A stretch of 37,421 nucleotides of DNA from Anaerolineae bacterium (GTDB taxonomy: Bacteria; Chloroflexota; Anaerolineae; JAAYZQ01). The notes beneath the pieces are model-generated. The model was not told where the DNA came from, did no database searches, and was given only the letters and a program-made list of their open reading frames with translations. A program made the position numbers and the translations under genes. Below, piece after piece: positions 30,287 through 37,421 of this stretch. How positions within the stretch are numbered: the first letter of the stretch is position 1; each line of letters starts with the position of its first letter. Location of the stretch: NCBI GenBank assembly GCA_016926595.1, contig JAFGOG010000185.1, forward strand, positions 1 to 37,421, in the 5' to 3' direction.

Positions 30287-31543
30287 ATGGGCATTCTGCC
30301 GCCGCCCACCCTGACGCTGACCAAGACCGACGCGCGGCGCTTTTTGCTGGCGCACCACTACCTGTGGCCGCCCCGGTCGCTGACCGGCAAGGCCGGGATC
30401 CTCAAATTCATCCGCCACGTCGGGTGTGTCCAGTTTGACCCGATCGACGTGGTGGGACGCAACCCGGACCTGGTGCTGCAATCCCGCGTGGCAGACTATT
30501 GCCGGCCGATGCTGGAGGAGCTGCTATACGCCGATCACCAACTGCTGGATGGCTGGGACAAGATGGCCGCGATCTACCCGGCGGCAGACTGGCCCTACTT
30601 TGCCCGTCACCGGGCCAGAATGGTCCAGCAGCATGGCGATCCATCCAGTCCCTCGATGGCTATTGCGCCAGCCGTGCTACAGGCGATCCGCGAGCGCGGT
30701 CCTCTGTCCTCTATAGACCTTGATCACGCCGGCACCGTCGATTGGTTTTGGGGACCAACCCGCCTTGCCAGGGCTTCGCTGGAGATCCTGTATGCCATGG
30801 GCGAGGTGACGATCCACCACCGGGTCGGCACACGCCGCTTCTTCGAATTGACCGAGAGGCTCCTTCCGGCCGATCTGCTGTCCGCGCCCGATCCGAACCC
30901 GACCGAGCAGGAGTATCAGAACTGGCACGTGCTGCGCCGGGTGGGCGGGCTGGGCCTGGCCAAAACAGGCGCCGGCGAGTATTGGTACGGCATCTTGGGC
31001 GTCAAGACCGAGGCCCGGCAGGCCATTCTGGCACGCCTAGTGGAACGGGGCGATCTGGTTGCTGCGGCCATCGAAGGGGTGCCCAACCGGGCCTTTTTCA
31101 TCCGCACTGCCGACCTGTCTGCGGTGCAGGCAGCGCAGCCCCGGCCTTTGACCGAGCCGCAAGCGGCGATCGTGGGCGTGCTCGACAACATCATGTGGGA
31201 CCGTGACCTGCTGCGCCTGGTATTCGATTTCGACTATGTGTGGGAGGTGTACAAGCCGGTTGCCCAGCGCAAATACGGCTATTATGTGTTGCCGGTGATC
31301 TATGGCGACCGTTTCGTGGCCCGCTTTGACCCGGCTTTCGACAAAAAGACGCGGGAGCTGACCATCGCTAACTGGTGGTGGGAAGAGGGGATCCGGCCGG
31401 ACGAGGCGATGCAGGCGGCGATCTTGGGCTGTTTCCGGGATTTTATGCGCTACCTCGACGCCAACCGGCTATGGCTTGGGGCCAAGGCCGCAGAGGCCAG
31501 CTTCCTGCTTGACCTTGCCTCGGCGAGCCCACGCGTGCTATAA
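30287..31543 (+). CDS. YcaQ-like winged-helix DNA glycosylase (HTH_42 family)
   Basis: A 418-residue protein of the HTH_42 (formerly DUF1006) family, which includes AlkZ and YcaQ/AlkX, glycosylases that open interstrand crosslinks and remove bulky or alkylated bases. The catalytic Q-x-D motif expected of the YcaQ branch is present as Gln49-Phe50-Asp51 (CVQFDPIDVVGRN). Further marks are LLDGWDKMAAIYP, RRFFELTERLLP and DNIMWDRDLLRLVFDFDYVWE near 305-325. Length is normal. Start ATG 30287; no strong ribosome binding site, but the stop of nfo lies 5 bases upstream, so the pair is co-translated. The pairing makes sense: the glycosylase leaves abasic sites that endonuclease IV cuts. Confidence 0.88.
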   Translation: MGILPPPTLTLTKTDARRFLLAHHYLWPPRSLTGKAGILKFIRHVGCVQFDPIDVVGRNPDLVLQSRVADYCRPMLEELLYADHQLLDGWDKMAAIYPAADWPYFARHRARMVQQHGDPSSPSMAIAPAVLQAIRERGPLSSIDLDHAGTVDWFWGPTRLARASLEILYAMGEVTIHHRVGTRRFFELTERLLPADLLSAPDPNPTEQEYQNWHVLRRVGGLGLAKTGAGEYWYGILGVKTEARQAILARLVERGDLVAAAIEGVPNRAFFIRTADLSAVQAAQPRPLTEPQAAIVGVLDNIMWDRDLLRLVFDFDYVWEVYKPVAQRKYGYYVLPVIYGDRFVARFDPAFDKKTRELTIANWWWEEGIRPDEAMQAAILGCFRDFMRYLDANRLWLGAKAAEASFLLDLASASPRVL

Positions 31544-31544
31544 T
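31515..31544 (+). promoter_or_regulatory. Promoter of the translin/ABC exporter group
   Basis: TTGCCT (31515-31520) and a perfect TATAAT (31539-31544) with an 18-base spacer. It lies inside the last codons of the glycosylase gene and would start transcription near 31551, 45 bases before the translin ATG. Confidence 0.55.
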
Positions 31545-31595
31545 CCCACTGCCGGCGATCCCGGCCAATGACGGGAGCCTGGCGAGGAGCCTACC

Positions 31596-32267
31596 ATGAG
31601 CAAGCTGGAATCGATTGTCGAAGAAGTCCGCGCTGTCTTTGAAAGCAAGAATGCTGCCCGCGACGCGGCCCTGGAGCGCTCTCGCGCCCTGATCCGCCAC
31701 TGCGCCAACGCCATCCGCGCCGCCCACCGGGGCGAGCTGGCCGATGCCCGGCTCATGCTCGACACGGCAGGGCAGGACGCCCGCGACATGATGGCCGACC
31801 TGGAGCCTTATCCCGACCTGTACTACGCCGGCTACGCCCAGGACGCGCTAAAGGAGTACGCCGAGGCCCGCCTGACCTACGCCTTTATCACCGGCGACGC
31901 GGCCCCTGGTCCGGCTGAAGTGGGCGTCGAACCGGCAGCCTACCTGAAGGGCCTGGCCGAGGCGGCCAGCGAGATGCGCCGCCACGCCCTGGACCTGATG
32001 CGGCAGAACCGGCTGGAACGGGCCGAGCAGATCCTGGAGATCATGGACGAGGTGTACAGCCTGTTGATCGCCGTCGACTTTCCAGACGCCATCACCGCCG
32101 GCTTGCGGCGCACCACCGACGCCCTGCGCGGCGTTTTGGAGCGCACCCGCGGCGACCTGACCACCGCCATCCGGCAGGAGATGATGCGCCAGGCGCTGCG
32201 CGAGTTCGAGGCGCGGTTGGACCTGCCAGATGCTCAATCAGGGCGTGACGAGCAAGCAGCCGTCTAG
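31596..32267 (+). CDS. Translin-family protein
   Basis: A 223-residue all-helical protein of the translin family. In animals translin and TRAX form the C3PO nuclease that trims small RNAs; archaeal and some bacterial members form octameric cages. Family hallmarks: a middle LTYAFITG segment (~86-93), RAEQILEIMDEVYSLLIAVDFPDAI (~142-166) and TAGLRRTTDALRGVLERTRGDLTTAIRQE (~167-195), with the acidic residues in the EIMDE helix region where TRAX carries its active site. Length is typical. GAGGAGCC precedes the ATG. Its tail overlaps the start of the ABC exporter gene by 38 bases. Confidence 0.88.
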   Translation: MSKLESIVEEVRAVFESKNAARDAALERSRALIRHCANAIRAAHRGELADARLMLDTAGQDARDMMADLEPYPDLYYAGYAQDALKEYAEARLTYAFITGDAAPGPAEVGVEPAAYLKGLAEAASEMRRHALDLMRQNRLERAEQILEIMDEVYSLLIAVDFPDAITAGLRRTTDALRGVLERTRGDLTTAIRQEMMRQALREFEARLDLPDAQSGRDEQAAV

Positions 32268-34257
32268 CGGCTGGCGCGCGCGTTGGGCGCAGTTGAGGCC
32301 GGCCGCGCGCGTCGGGATGCGGAGCTACGGCCGCATCCTGGCTTACGTCCGGCCGTACTGGCAGGCGCTGGCCGCGGCTGCCGCCAGCCTGGTGCTGATC
32401 AGCCTTTTCAGCCTGGCCATGCCGTGGGCTGTGCAGAGGCTGATCGATTCGGTTGTCGTCGGCCAGGACCTGGCCCAGCTCAACCAGATCGCGCTGATCC
32501 TGGCCGGCATCTTTGTCGCACGCGCGGCCTTGAGCGCGGTTTATACCTATCTGATCTCCTGGGTCGGCGAGCGGGTGGTCGCCGACCTGCGGCGCGACGT
32601 TTATGGGCACCTGATGGGGCTGTCGCTGGGCTTTTTCAGCAGCCAGCGCGTGGGCGAGATCGTCTCGCGGCTGAGCAGCGACGTGCAGATCATCCAGAAT
32701 GCGGCCACCGGCAACCTGGTGGCGCTGCTCCAGGAGATCGTCACGGCCGTGGGGGTGATCGCCGTGGTGTGGGCCATGGACTGGCGGCTGACGGCGTTGA
32801 TGGCTGTGGCTCTGCCCGGCGTAGTGCTGGTCACGCGGGCTATGGGCCGCCGCATCCGGCGCATCACCCGGACTGTGCAGGATACGCTGGCCGAGGCCTC
32901 GGCCGTGGTCGAAGAGACGGTGAGCGGTATCCGTACCGTGATGTCGTTCGCCCGCGAGGAGCACGAGATCGACCGGTTCGGGCGCAAGATAACCACCCTA
33001 TTCAAAGCGGCCATGCAGCGCACGCGAGTGTATGCCACGTTGGGGCCGCTCATCTCGCTGCTGATGTATGGCAGCCTGGCCCTGGTGCTGTGGTTCGGCG
33101 GGCGAGAGGTGCTGGAGGGCCGCCTGACCCCCGGCCAGCTCATCGCTTTTCTCTTTTACGCCGCCATGCTCACCGGGCCGCTGGGCGGGCTGGCCAGCCT
33201 GTACGGCCAGGTCCAGACGGCGCTGGGCGCCGCCGAGCGCGTCTTTGAGCTGCTCGACACGCGCTCCGAGATCGTCGAGGACCCCCAGGCCGAGCCTCTG
33301 CCGACGATCGTCGGCCACGTGGCTTTTGACGGCGTCAGCTTTGAGTACGACCCCCGCCAGCCGGTGCTGCGCAACATCACGGTGGAAGCCAGGCCCGGGC
33401 AGGTGGTGGCCCTGGTCGGGCCCAGCGGGGTGGGCAAGACGACGCTGGTCAACCTCATCCCGCGCTTTTACGACCCCACTGCTGGCCGGATCACGATCGA
33501 CGATCACGACGTGCGCGACGTGACCCTCCGCTCGCTGCGCGACCAGATCGGCATCGTGCCCCAGGAGACGCTGCTGTTCAGTGACACGATCGCCGCCAAC
33601 ATCCGCTATGGCAAGCTGGACGCCACGCAGGAGGAGATCGAGGCCGCAGCGCGGGCGGCCAATGCCCACGATTTCATCGTCCACGAGCTGCCCGACGACT
33701 ATGAGACCCAGGTGGGCGAGCGCGGCGTCAAGCTGTCGGGGGGACAGCGGCAGCGGATCGCCATCGCCCGGGCTATTCTCAAAGACCCGCGCATCCTGAT
33801 CCTGGACGAGGCGACCTCCTCCCTGGACACCGAGTCGGAAAAGCTGGTGCAGGAGGCGTTGGAGCGGCTGATGCATCCCGGCCAACCCGAGACAGGCCCC
33901 GTCACAACCGGCGGCGGAGTGCTGAGCCGGACGACTTTTGTGATCGCCCACCGGCTGTCGACGATCACTACGGCCGACTGGATCGTGGTGCTCAACGAGG
34001 GGCAGGTGGTCGAGCAGGGCACGCACGCCGACCTGCTGGCGCGGGAGGGCAGCCTGTATCGCCACTATCACGCCCTGCAGTTCCGCTGGGACGAGGAGCG
34101 CCCGCCGCAACCCGGCGAGGCGCCGGCCCAGCCTTTGCCGCAGGAGGAGCCCTGGTCCGACCTGACTGTGCCGTTTCTGGGAAGGGCGATGTCGCCCGAC
34201 CCGTACACCACGCCCGGCGAGCCGGGACTCGCTTCCGATTCTGATCCCCTGGGCTGA
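32230..34257 (+). CDS. ABC exporter, fused membrane and ATPase halves
   Basis: A 675-residue half-transporter of the MsbA/multidrug (ABCB) type, expected to work as a homodimer in the membrane and export a lipid or drug. Six helices lie at about 45-340; the ATPase half follows with Walker A GPSGVGKT (397-404), signature LSGGQ (502-506), Walker B ILILDEATSS (Asp526, Glu527) and the H-loop AHRLSTI. About 18 residues between the Walker B region and the H-loop (HPGQPETGPVTTGGG) are an insertion, and the last ~65 residues (rich in Pro, Asp, Glu) extend beyond the usual end. The start at 32230 overlaps translin; the ATG at 32317 is an alternative that begins just before the first helix. Confidence 0.92.
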   Translation: MLNQGVTSKQPSSGWRARWAQLRPAARVGMRSYGRILAYVRPYWQALAAAAASLVLISLFSLAMPWAVQRLIDSVVVGQDLAQLNQIALILAGIFVARAALSAVYTYLISWVGERVVADLRRDVYGHLMGLSLGFFSSQRVGEIVSRLSSDVQIIQNAATGNLVALLQEIVTAVGVIAVVWAMDWRLTALMAVALPGVVLVTRAMGRRIRRITRTVQDTLAEASAVVEETVSGIRTVMSFAREEHEIDRFGRKITTLFKAAMQRTRVYATLGPLISLLMYGSLALVLWFGGREVLEGRLTPGQLIAFLFYAAMLTGPLGGLASLYGQVQTALGAAERVFELLDTRSEIVEDPQAEPLPTIVGHVAFDGVSFEYDPRQPVLRNITVEARPGQVVALVGPSGVGKTTLVNLIPRFYDPTAGRITIDDHDVRDVTLRSLRDQIGIVPQETLLFSDTIAANIRYGKLDATQEEIEAAARAANAHDFIVHELPDDYETQVGERGVKLSGGQRQRIAIARAILKDPRILILDEATSSLDTESEKLVQEALERLMHPGQPETGPVTTGGGVLSRTTFVIAHRLSTITTADWIVVLNEGQVVEQGTHADLLAREGSLYRHYHALQFRWDEERPPQPGEAPAQPLPQEEPWSDLTVPFLGRAMSPDPYTTPGEPGLASDSDPLG

Positions 34258-34302
34258 AAGGCCTGAATGGCGCAATTGCCCTTGGCGACTGGTCATTGAC
34301 CC

Positions 34303-36033
34303 ATGGCCTGGCTGGTGCGACAGATCGTTGACCTGTTCAACTCGCTGGCGGCGTGGTACTACCGGCGCAAGTACGGGGCCGCGGCCAAGCGCCTGGGCCG
34401 CCTGCCTGACGAGGAGGTAGACGACCGGCGAGGGTTTATCGCCCTCGAGATAGACGGGCTGGGCCATGACTATTTGCTGCGGGCGCTGGAGCAGGGCGAT
34501 ATGCCTTACCTGGGGCACCTCGTCCGGGATGGAAGCTATCGGCTGGCCCGTTGGCGGTGCGGCCTGCCCAGCACGACGCCCGCCGCGCAGGCGGGTATCC
34601 TGTATGGCAACAACTGGGATATCCCCGGCTTTCGGTGGTACGACAAGGCCAGCGGCGCCTCGGTCATGTGCAAGCTGCCGGGATCGGTGCGGGCCGTGCA
34701 GGAGCGGATTTCGACAGGCCGGGTTGGCCTGCTGCGGGGCGGGTCGAGCTATACCAACATGTTCGACGGCGACGCCCGGCTGGCGCTCTTTACGCTGGGA
34801 TCCCTGGGCGGGGAGTACCTCTTTGAAAACGTGCGAGGCCTGGGGTTTGTCATCCTCTTTGCGTTGAGTCCGCTGCGCATCGTGCGGGTTATCGCCCTAT
34901 CGTTGTGGACCTGGCTGGTCTATGTCGCCCGGCGCCTGGCAGCGTTCTTCCGGCCAGGCCGGTCCCACTTTGTCTTCCTTGGGTCTCTGTATGAGATCGC
35001 CAACAACGTCATCTTTCGCGAAATCACCACGTTCAGCATCATGCTGGACATCTACCGGGGTATGCCGTCGGTCTATGCCTCGTACACCGGCTATGACGAG
35101 ATCGCCCATCATTTTGGCGCCGACAGCCGCCAGGCGTTCCGGGCTCTGCGCGGCCTGGACAAGCAGATCCGGCAGATCGACCGCATGCGGCGGCTCTATG
35201 TGCGGCGTGAGTATGACCTATACATCCTGTCGGACCACGGCATGACGCCGTCGCTGCCGTTCCGGCAGGCCTATGGCCAGACGCTGGAGCAGTTGATCGC
35301 CATCCACACCGGGCTGGAGGTGCGTAACGGGGAAGCGGCCGACGACGGCGAAGGCCTGGCGGCGGGCCGTCTCCGGTACCTGGCCGCAGAGATCCAGCAC
35401 ATCGAAAGCCGGCAGCGCCGAGAGCTGCCGGCCCGGCTGCTGCGGGCTACCCGCCAGCGGCTGGAGGAACGCCTGCCGCCTGATTCGCTGGAAATCGATT
35501 GGGACCTCAGCCGGCGGACCGACATCGCCATCCGCAGCTCGGGATCGTTGTCGCACATCTACTTTGAGGTTACGCCTCAGCAGATGGAGCTAAGCGAGGT
35601 AGCGCTGCTGTATCCTACGCTGCTGGACATCCTGATCCGGCACGAGGGGATCGGCCTGGTGGCCGGCCGGGACGGGGAGAAGGTGGTCGTGGTGGGCAAG
35701 GCCGGCAGTCTGTGGATCGGCCCGGACGGCTCTCAACTGGAGGGGAAGGATCCCCTGGCCGGCCTGCCCGATCCCGCCTGGGCGGCGGATCAACTGGCGC
35801 GCCTGGCTCGCTTTCCCCACGCCGGGGACCTAATCCTGCTTGGGGCGTGGGATGACAAACGGGTGATCAGTTTTGAGGAACAGGCGGCGTCGCACGGGGG
35901 GTTGGGGGGGGGGCAGAACAGCCCGTTCATCGCAGGGCCGAGCCAGGCGCTGGTGTCTACGGAGGGGATCAGGGGGGCGGAGGAGGTGTATGGGCGGTTG
36001 GCGGGCGTGTATGGAGAATCCAGCAGGGCTTGA
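34303..36033 (+). CDS. Alkaline-phosphatase-superfamily protein with membrane segments
   Basis: A 576-residue protein of the type I phosphodiesterase/nucleotide pyrophosphatase group of the alkaline phosphatase superfamily. Metal ligands can be matched: Asp51 (EIDGLG), a nucleophile Thr91/92 (PSTTPAAQAG), Asp265 and His269/270 (GYDEIAHHFG), Asp311-His312 (LSDHGM) and a late His in SHGGLGGGQ (~531). Hydrophobic helices at ~177-212 interrupt the core, so the enzyme is held at the membrane. Substrate unknown; phosphate esters of lipids or nucleotides are possible. A run of ten G at 35904-35913 lies in the codons of SHGGLGGGQ. The gene begins 45 bases after the exporter gene, without a clear ribosome binding site. 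Confidence 0.82.
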   Translation: MAWLVRQIVDLFNSLAAWYYRRKYGAAAKRLGRLPDEEVDDRRGFIALEIDGLGHDYLLRALEQGDMPYLGHLVRDGSYRLARWRCGLPSTTPAAQAGILYGNNWDIPGFRWYDKASGASVMCKLPGSVRAVQERISTGRVGLLRGGSSYTNMFDGDARLALFTLGSLGGEYLFENVRGLGFVILFALSPLRIVRVIALSLWTWLVYVARRLAAFFRPGRSHFVFLGSLYEIANNVIFREITTFSIMLDIYRGMPSVYASYTGYDEIAHHFGADSRQAFRALRGLDKQIRQIDRMRRLYVRREYDLYILSDHGMTPSLPFRQAYGQTLEQLIAIHTGLEVRNGEAADDGEGLAAGRLRYLAAEIQHIESRQRRELPARLLRATRQRLEERLPPDSLEIDWDLSRRTDIAIRSSGSLSHIYFEVTPQQMELSEVALLYPTLLDILIRHEGIGLVAGRDGEKVVVVGKAGSLWIGPDGSQLEGKDPLAGLPDPAWAADQLARLARFPHAGDLILLGAWDDKRVISFEEQAASHGGLGGGQNSPFIAGPSQALVSTEGIRGAEEVYGRLAGVYGESSRA

Positions 36034-36271
36034 AGCAGGTTATGAAGCATTGAGGGGGCAACTGCCTGTCAATTCGACTATCCCTGAGTTGTACTTTGCC
36101 GCATGGCAGGGACCGGGTGAGTCTGACGCCGATCTCGCCGTGTGCGGGTAGAAGGTCAGGAGCCGCCCACCGCGCTTGATCGCGACCGTGTTGGCGCTGA
36201 GGCCGCACGTCAGGCCTTATGCGCTGTCCTGCCAAAGGCGGAGCGCTGAGGCGGGACATGGCTGCTGAGCG

Positions 36272-36301
36272 TTGGACATTTCTTTCCATCTGAGGTACAA
36301 T
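36272..36301 (+). promoter_or_regulatory. Sigma70-type promoter of comM
   Basis: TTGGAC (36272-36277) and TACAAT (36296-36301) are 18 bases apart. The transcript would begin at about 36308, exactly where the GGAGGT arm of the leader hairpin starts. Confidence 0.6.
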
Positions 36302-36307
36302 ACAGCC

Positions 36308-36337
36308 GGAGGTTAGGGATTGGAATACCCGACCTCC
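36308..36337 (+). promoter_or_regulatory. Hairpin at the 5' end of the comM leader
   Basis: GGAGGT (36308-36313) and ACCTCC (36332-36337) can pair, with an inner GGG/CCC extension, at the very 5' end of the predicted transcript. A hairpin in this place often protects mRNA from decay. The GGAGG arm is also a Shine-Dalgarno-like sequence, but it lies 57 bases from the ATG, too far to serve it. Confidence 0.4.
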
Positions 36338-36369
36338 AGCTTTCAACATCCAAGCACGGAAGCGCAATC

Positions 36370-37421
36370 ATGCTAGCCAAAGTCACCAGCTTTGCCCTGA
36401 TCGGCCTGGAGAGCACGCCCGTCCAGGTAGAGATCGACATCAGCCGCGGGCTGCCCTCGCAGACGATCGTCGGACTACCCGATGCGGCAGTGCGCGAATC
36501 GTCCGAACGCGTCCGGGCAGCCATCGTCAACTCTGGCTTGATCCACCCTCGCGCCCGCCTGACGGTCAACCTGGCCCCGGCCGACCTGCGCAAGGAAGGC
36601 CCCGCTTACGATCTAGCCATTGCCGCGGGCATCTTGCTGGCGACAGAACAGGTGAGTGCCGACCTGTCGCGGGCGGCGTTGGTGGGGGAGCTTTCTCTGG
36701 ATGGGGAGGTGCGAGGCGTGACCGGCGTATTGCCCATGGCTGCCGGTGCTCGGGAGCAGGGACTGACTACCTTCTATGTGCCCCAATCCAACGCGGCAGA
36801 GGCAGCGCTGGTGGAGGGGTTGGAGGTGATCCCAGTAGCCAGCCTGGCTAGTCTGGTGGGGCACTTTCACGGCTACGCGCCCATTCCGCCCTTCCGGGGG
36901 CCATCGGTAGCTGATGATGCCCCGGTGGTGTATCCTGTGGATTTCCGCGACGTGAAGGGCCAGGAACACGTCAAGCGGGCGCTGGAGGTGGCGGCGGCAG
37001 GCTCCCACAATGTCCTTCTCTCGGGACCTCCTGGCGCCGGCAAAACGCTCCTGGCGCGGGCGATGCCCTCGATCCTACCGCCGATGACATTCGAGGAATC
37101 GTTGGTCGTGACCAAGATCTACAGCGTGGCCGGGATGCTGCCCGACGACACACCCCTCATCCGCCATCGCCCATTCCGGGCGCCCCATCATACCGTCAGC
37201 TACGCCGGCCTGGTGGGCGGTGGCCAGGTGCCTCGTCCTGGTGAGATCTCCTTGGCTCACCGCGGGGTACTCTTCCTGGATGAGCTGCCGGAGTTCGGCA
37301 CCAAACTGCTGGAGATGCTTCGACAACCACTGGAAGACAGGCAGTTGACTATCGCCCGCAGCTCCGGGTCTCTGACGTTCCCGGCTGGGTTCATGCTTAT
37401 TGCTGCTCAAAATCCTTGTCC
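36370..37421 (+). CDS. comM: ComM/YifB-type Mg-chelatase-like AAA+ ATPase (partial, cut by window end)
   Basis: The first ~350 residues of a protein usually ~500 long; the reading frame stays open to the window edge. Residues 1-165 form the Lon-protease-like fold typical of YifB ([15 protein letters not shown]..., [42 protein letters not shown]). The AAA+ Mg-chelatase core begins ~195 with Walker A GPPGAGKT (219-226), the FRAPHHTVS insertion and Walker [10 protein letters not shown] (Asp304, Glu305). ComM is a hexameric helicase that helps branch migration when incoming single-stranded DNA is joined to the chromosome during natural transformation; it is also common in species not known to be competent. 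The ATG at 36370 fits the family start; no clear ribosome binding site is seen. Confidence 0.93.
   Translation, partial: MLAKVTSFALIGLESTPVQVEIDISRGLPSQTIVGLPDAAVRESSERVRAAIVNSGLIHPRARLTVNLAPADLRKEGPAYDLAIAAGILLATEQVSADLSRAALVGELSLDGEVRGVTGVLPMAAGAREQGLTTFYVPQSNAAEAALVEGLEVIPVASLASLVGHFHGYAPIPPFRGPSVADDAPVVYPVDFRDVKGQEHVKRALEVAAAGSHNVLLSGPPGAGKTLLARAMPSILPPMTFEESLVVTKIYSVAGMLPDDTPLIRHRPFRAPHHTVSYAGLVGGGQVPRPGEISLAHRGVLFLDELPEFGTKLLEMLRQPLEDRQLTIARSSGSLTFPAGFMLIAAQNPC

Larger units (their letters stand above)
36034..36369. other. Non-coding stretch ahead of comM
   Basis: No gene is supported in these ~336 bases. A 10-base direct repeat GCGCTGAGGC occurs at 36194-36203 and 36243-36252. The comM promoter lies at 36272-36301, and a leader hairpin (GGAGGT 36308-36313 with ACCTCC 36332-36337, plus an inner GGG/CCC) precedes the start codon by ~32 bases. 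Confidence 0.5.

Noticed and set aside
32998..34518. Long - strand reading frame (506 codons) opposite the ABC exporter
   Set aside because: The ABC motifs are on the + strand; the antisense peptide has no recognisable domain.
1..37421. CRISPR arrays, tRNA or rRNA genes, transposases, prophage or toxin-antitoxin genes
   Set aside because: Looked for and not seen: no regularly spaced repeats, no cloverleaf-like segments and no matching protein motifs were recognised by eye.

Overview
The window reads as chromosomal DNA of a high-GC, monoderm-like bacterium. The closest fit I can infer is the phylum Chloroflexota (Anaerolineae-like). The inference rests on the mix of families: a lone sortase, a PduO-type cobalamin adenosyltransferase, a bacterial translin, a yqeY-pgpH-ybeY cluster, an MIO-dependent ammonia-lyase and many conserved proteins without a name. 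No phage, transposase, CRISPR array, tRNA or rRNA was recognised. Most genes lie on the + strand; the exceptions are the kinase/MazG gene at 10955-12031 and the yqeY-pgpH-ybeY operon at 21313-24369.

Layout. 1-1350: a promoter followed by the broken 5' end of a large helicase gene, then a pRiA4b ORF-3 family gene. 1399-4147: a secreted or anchored protein of unknown function and a histidine ammonia-lyase behind a strong promoter. 4259-9278: a three-part signalling protein (dead GspE/PilB-like ATPase domain, GAF, SpoIIE phosphatase), a SAM hydrolase, a small coiled-coil protein, and MurA with Asp in place of the catalytic Cys. 9423-10634: a small membrane protein and a sortase. 10635-10954: a non-coding stretch holding two perfect DnaA boxes plus near matches beside an AT-rich segment. 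10955-12031 (-): a deoxynucleoside kinase fused to a MazG-like pyrophosphohydrolase. 12223-14729: an ECF sigma factor, its zinc-finger anti-sigma factor and a bactofilin-like membrane protein, preceded by a SigW-type promoter and closed by a strong terminator.

14880-19364: a tight run of a membrane protein, a methyltransferase with a zinc-ribbon tail, a metallophosphoesterase, an unknown protein, a SpoU-type RNA methyltransferase and a triple zinc-ribbon protein. 19378-21239: an MBL-fold hydrolase and a thiolase, ended by a terminator facing the converging ybeY operon. 24675-28271: a small membrane protein, a PanE-like reductase and a long protein that looks like a decayed DUF1156-type DNA methylase. 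28304-31543: a PfpI-family protein, cobalamin adenosyltransferase, endonuclease IV and a YcaQ-like glycosylase; the last two form a plausible base-excision/crosslink-repair pair. 31596-36033: translin, an ABC exporter and a membrane-anchored alkaline-phosphatase-superfamily protein. 36370-end: ComM/YifB, cut by the window edge.

The most unusual items are the DnaA-box cluster, the GspE-like/GAF/SpoIIE fusion, the decayed methylase, the kinase-MazG fusion and the SigW-like promoter that suggests ECF autoregulation. All assignments come from reading motifs by eye; no database search was possible.
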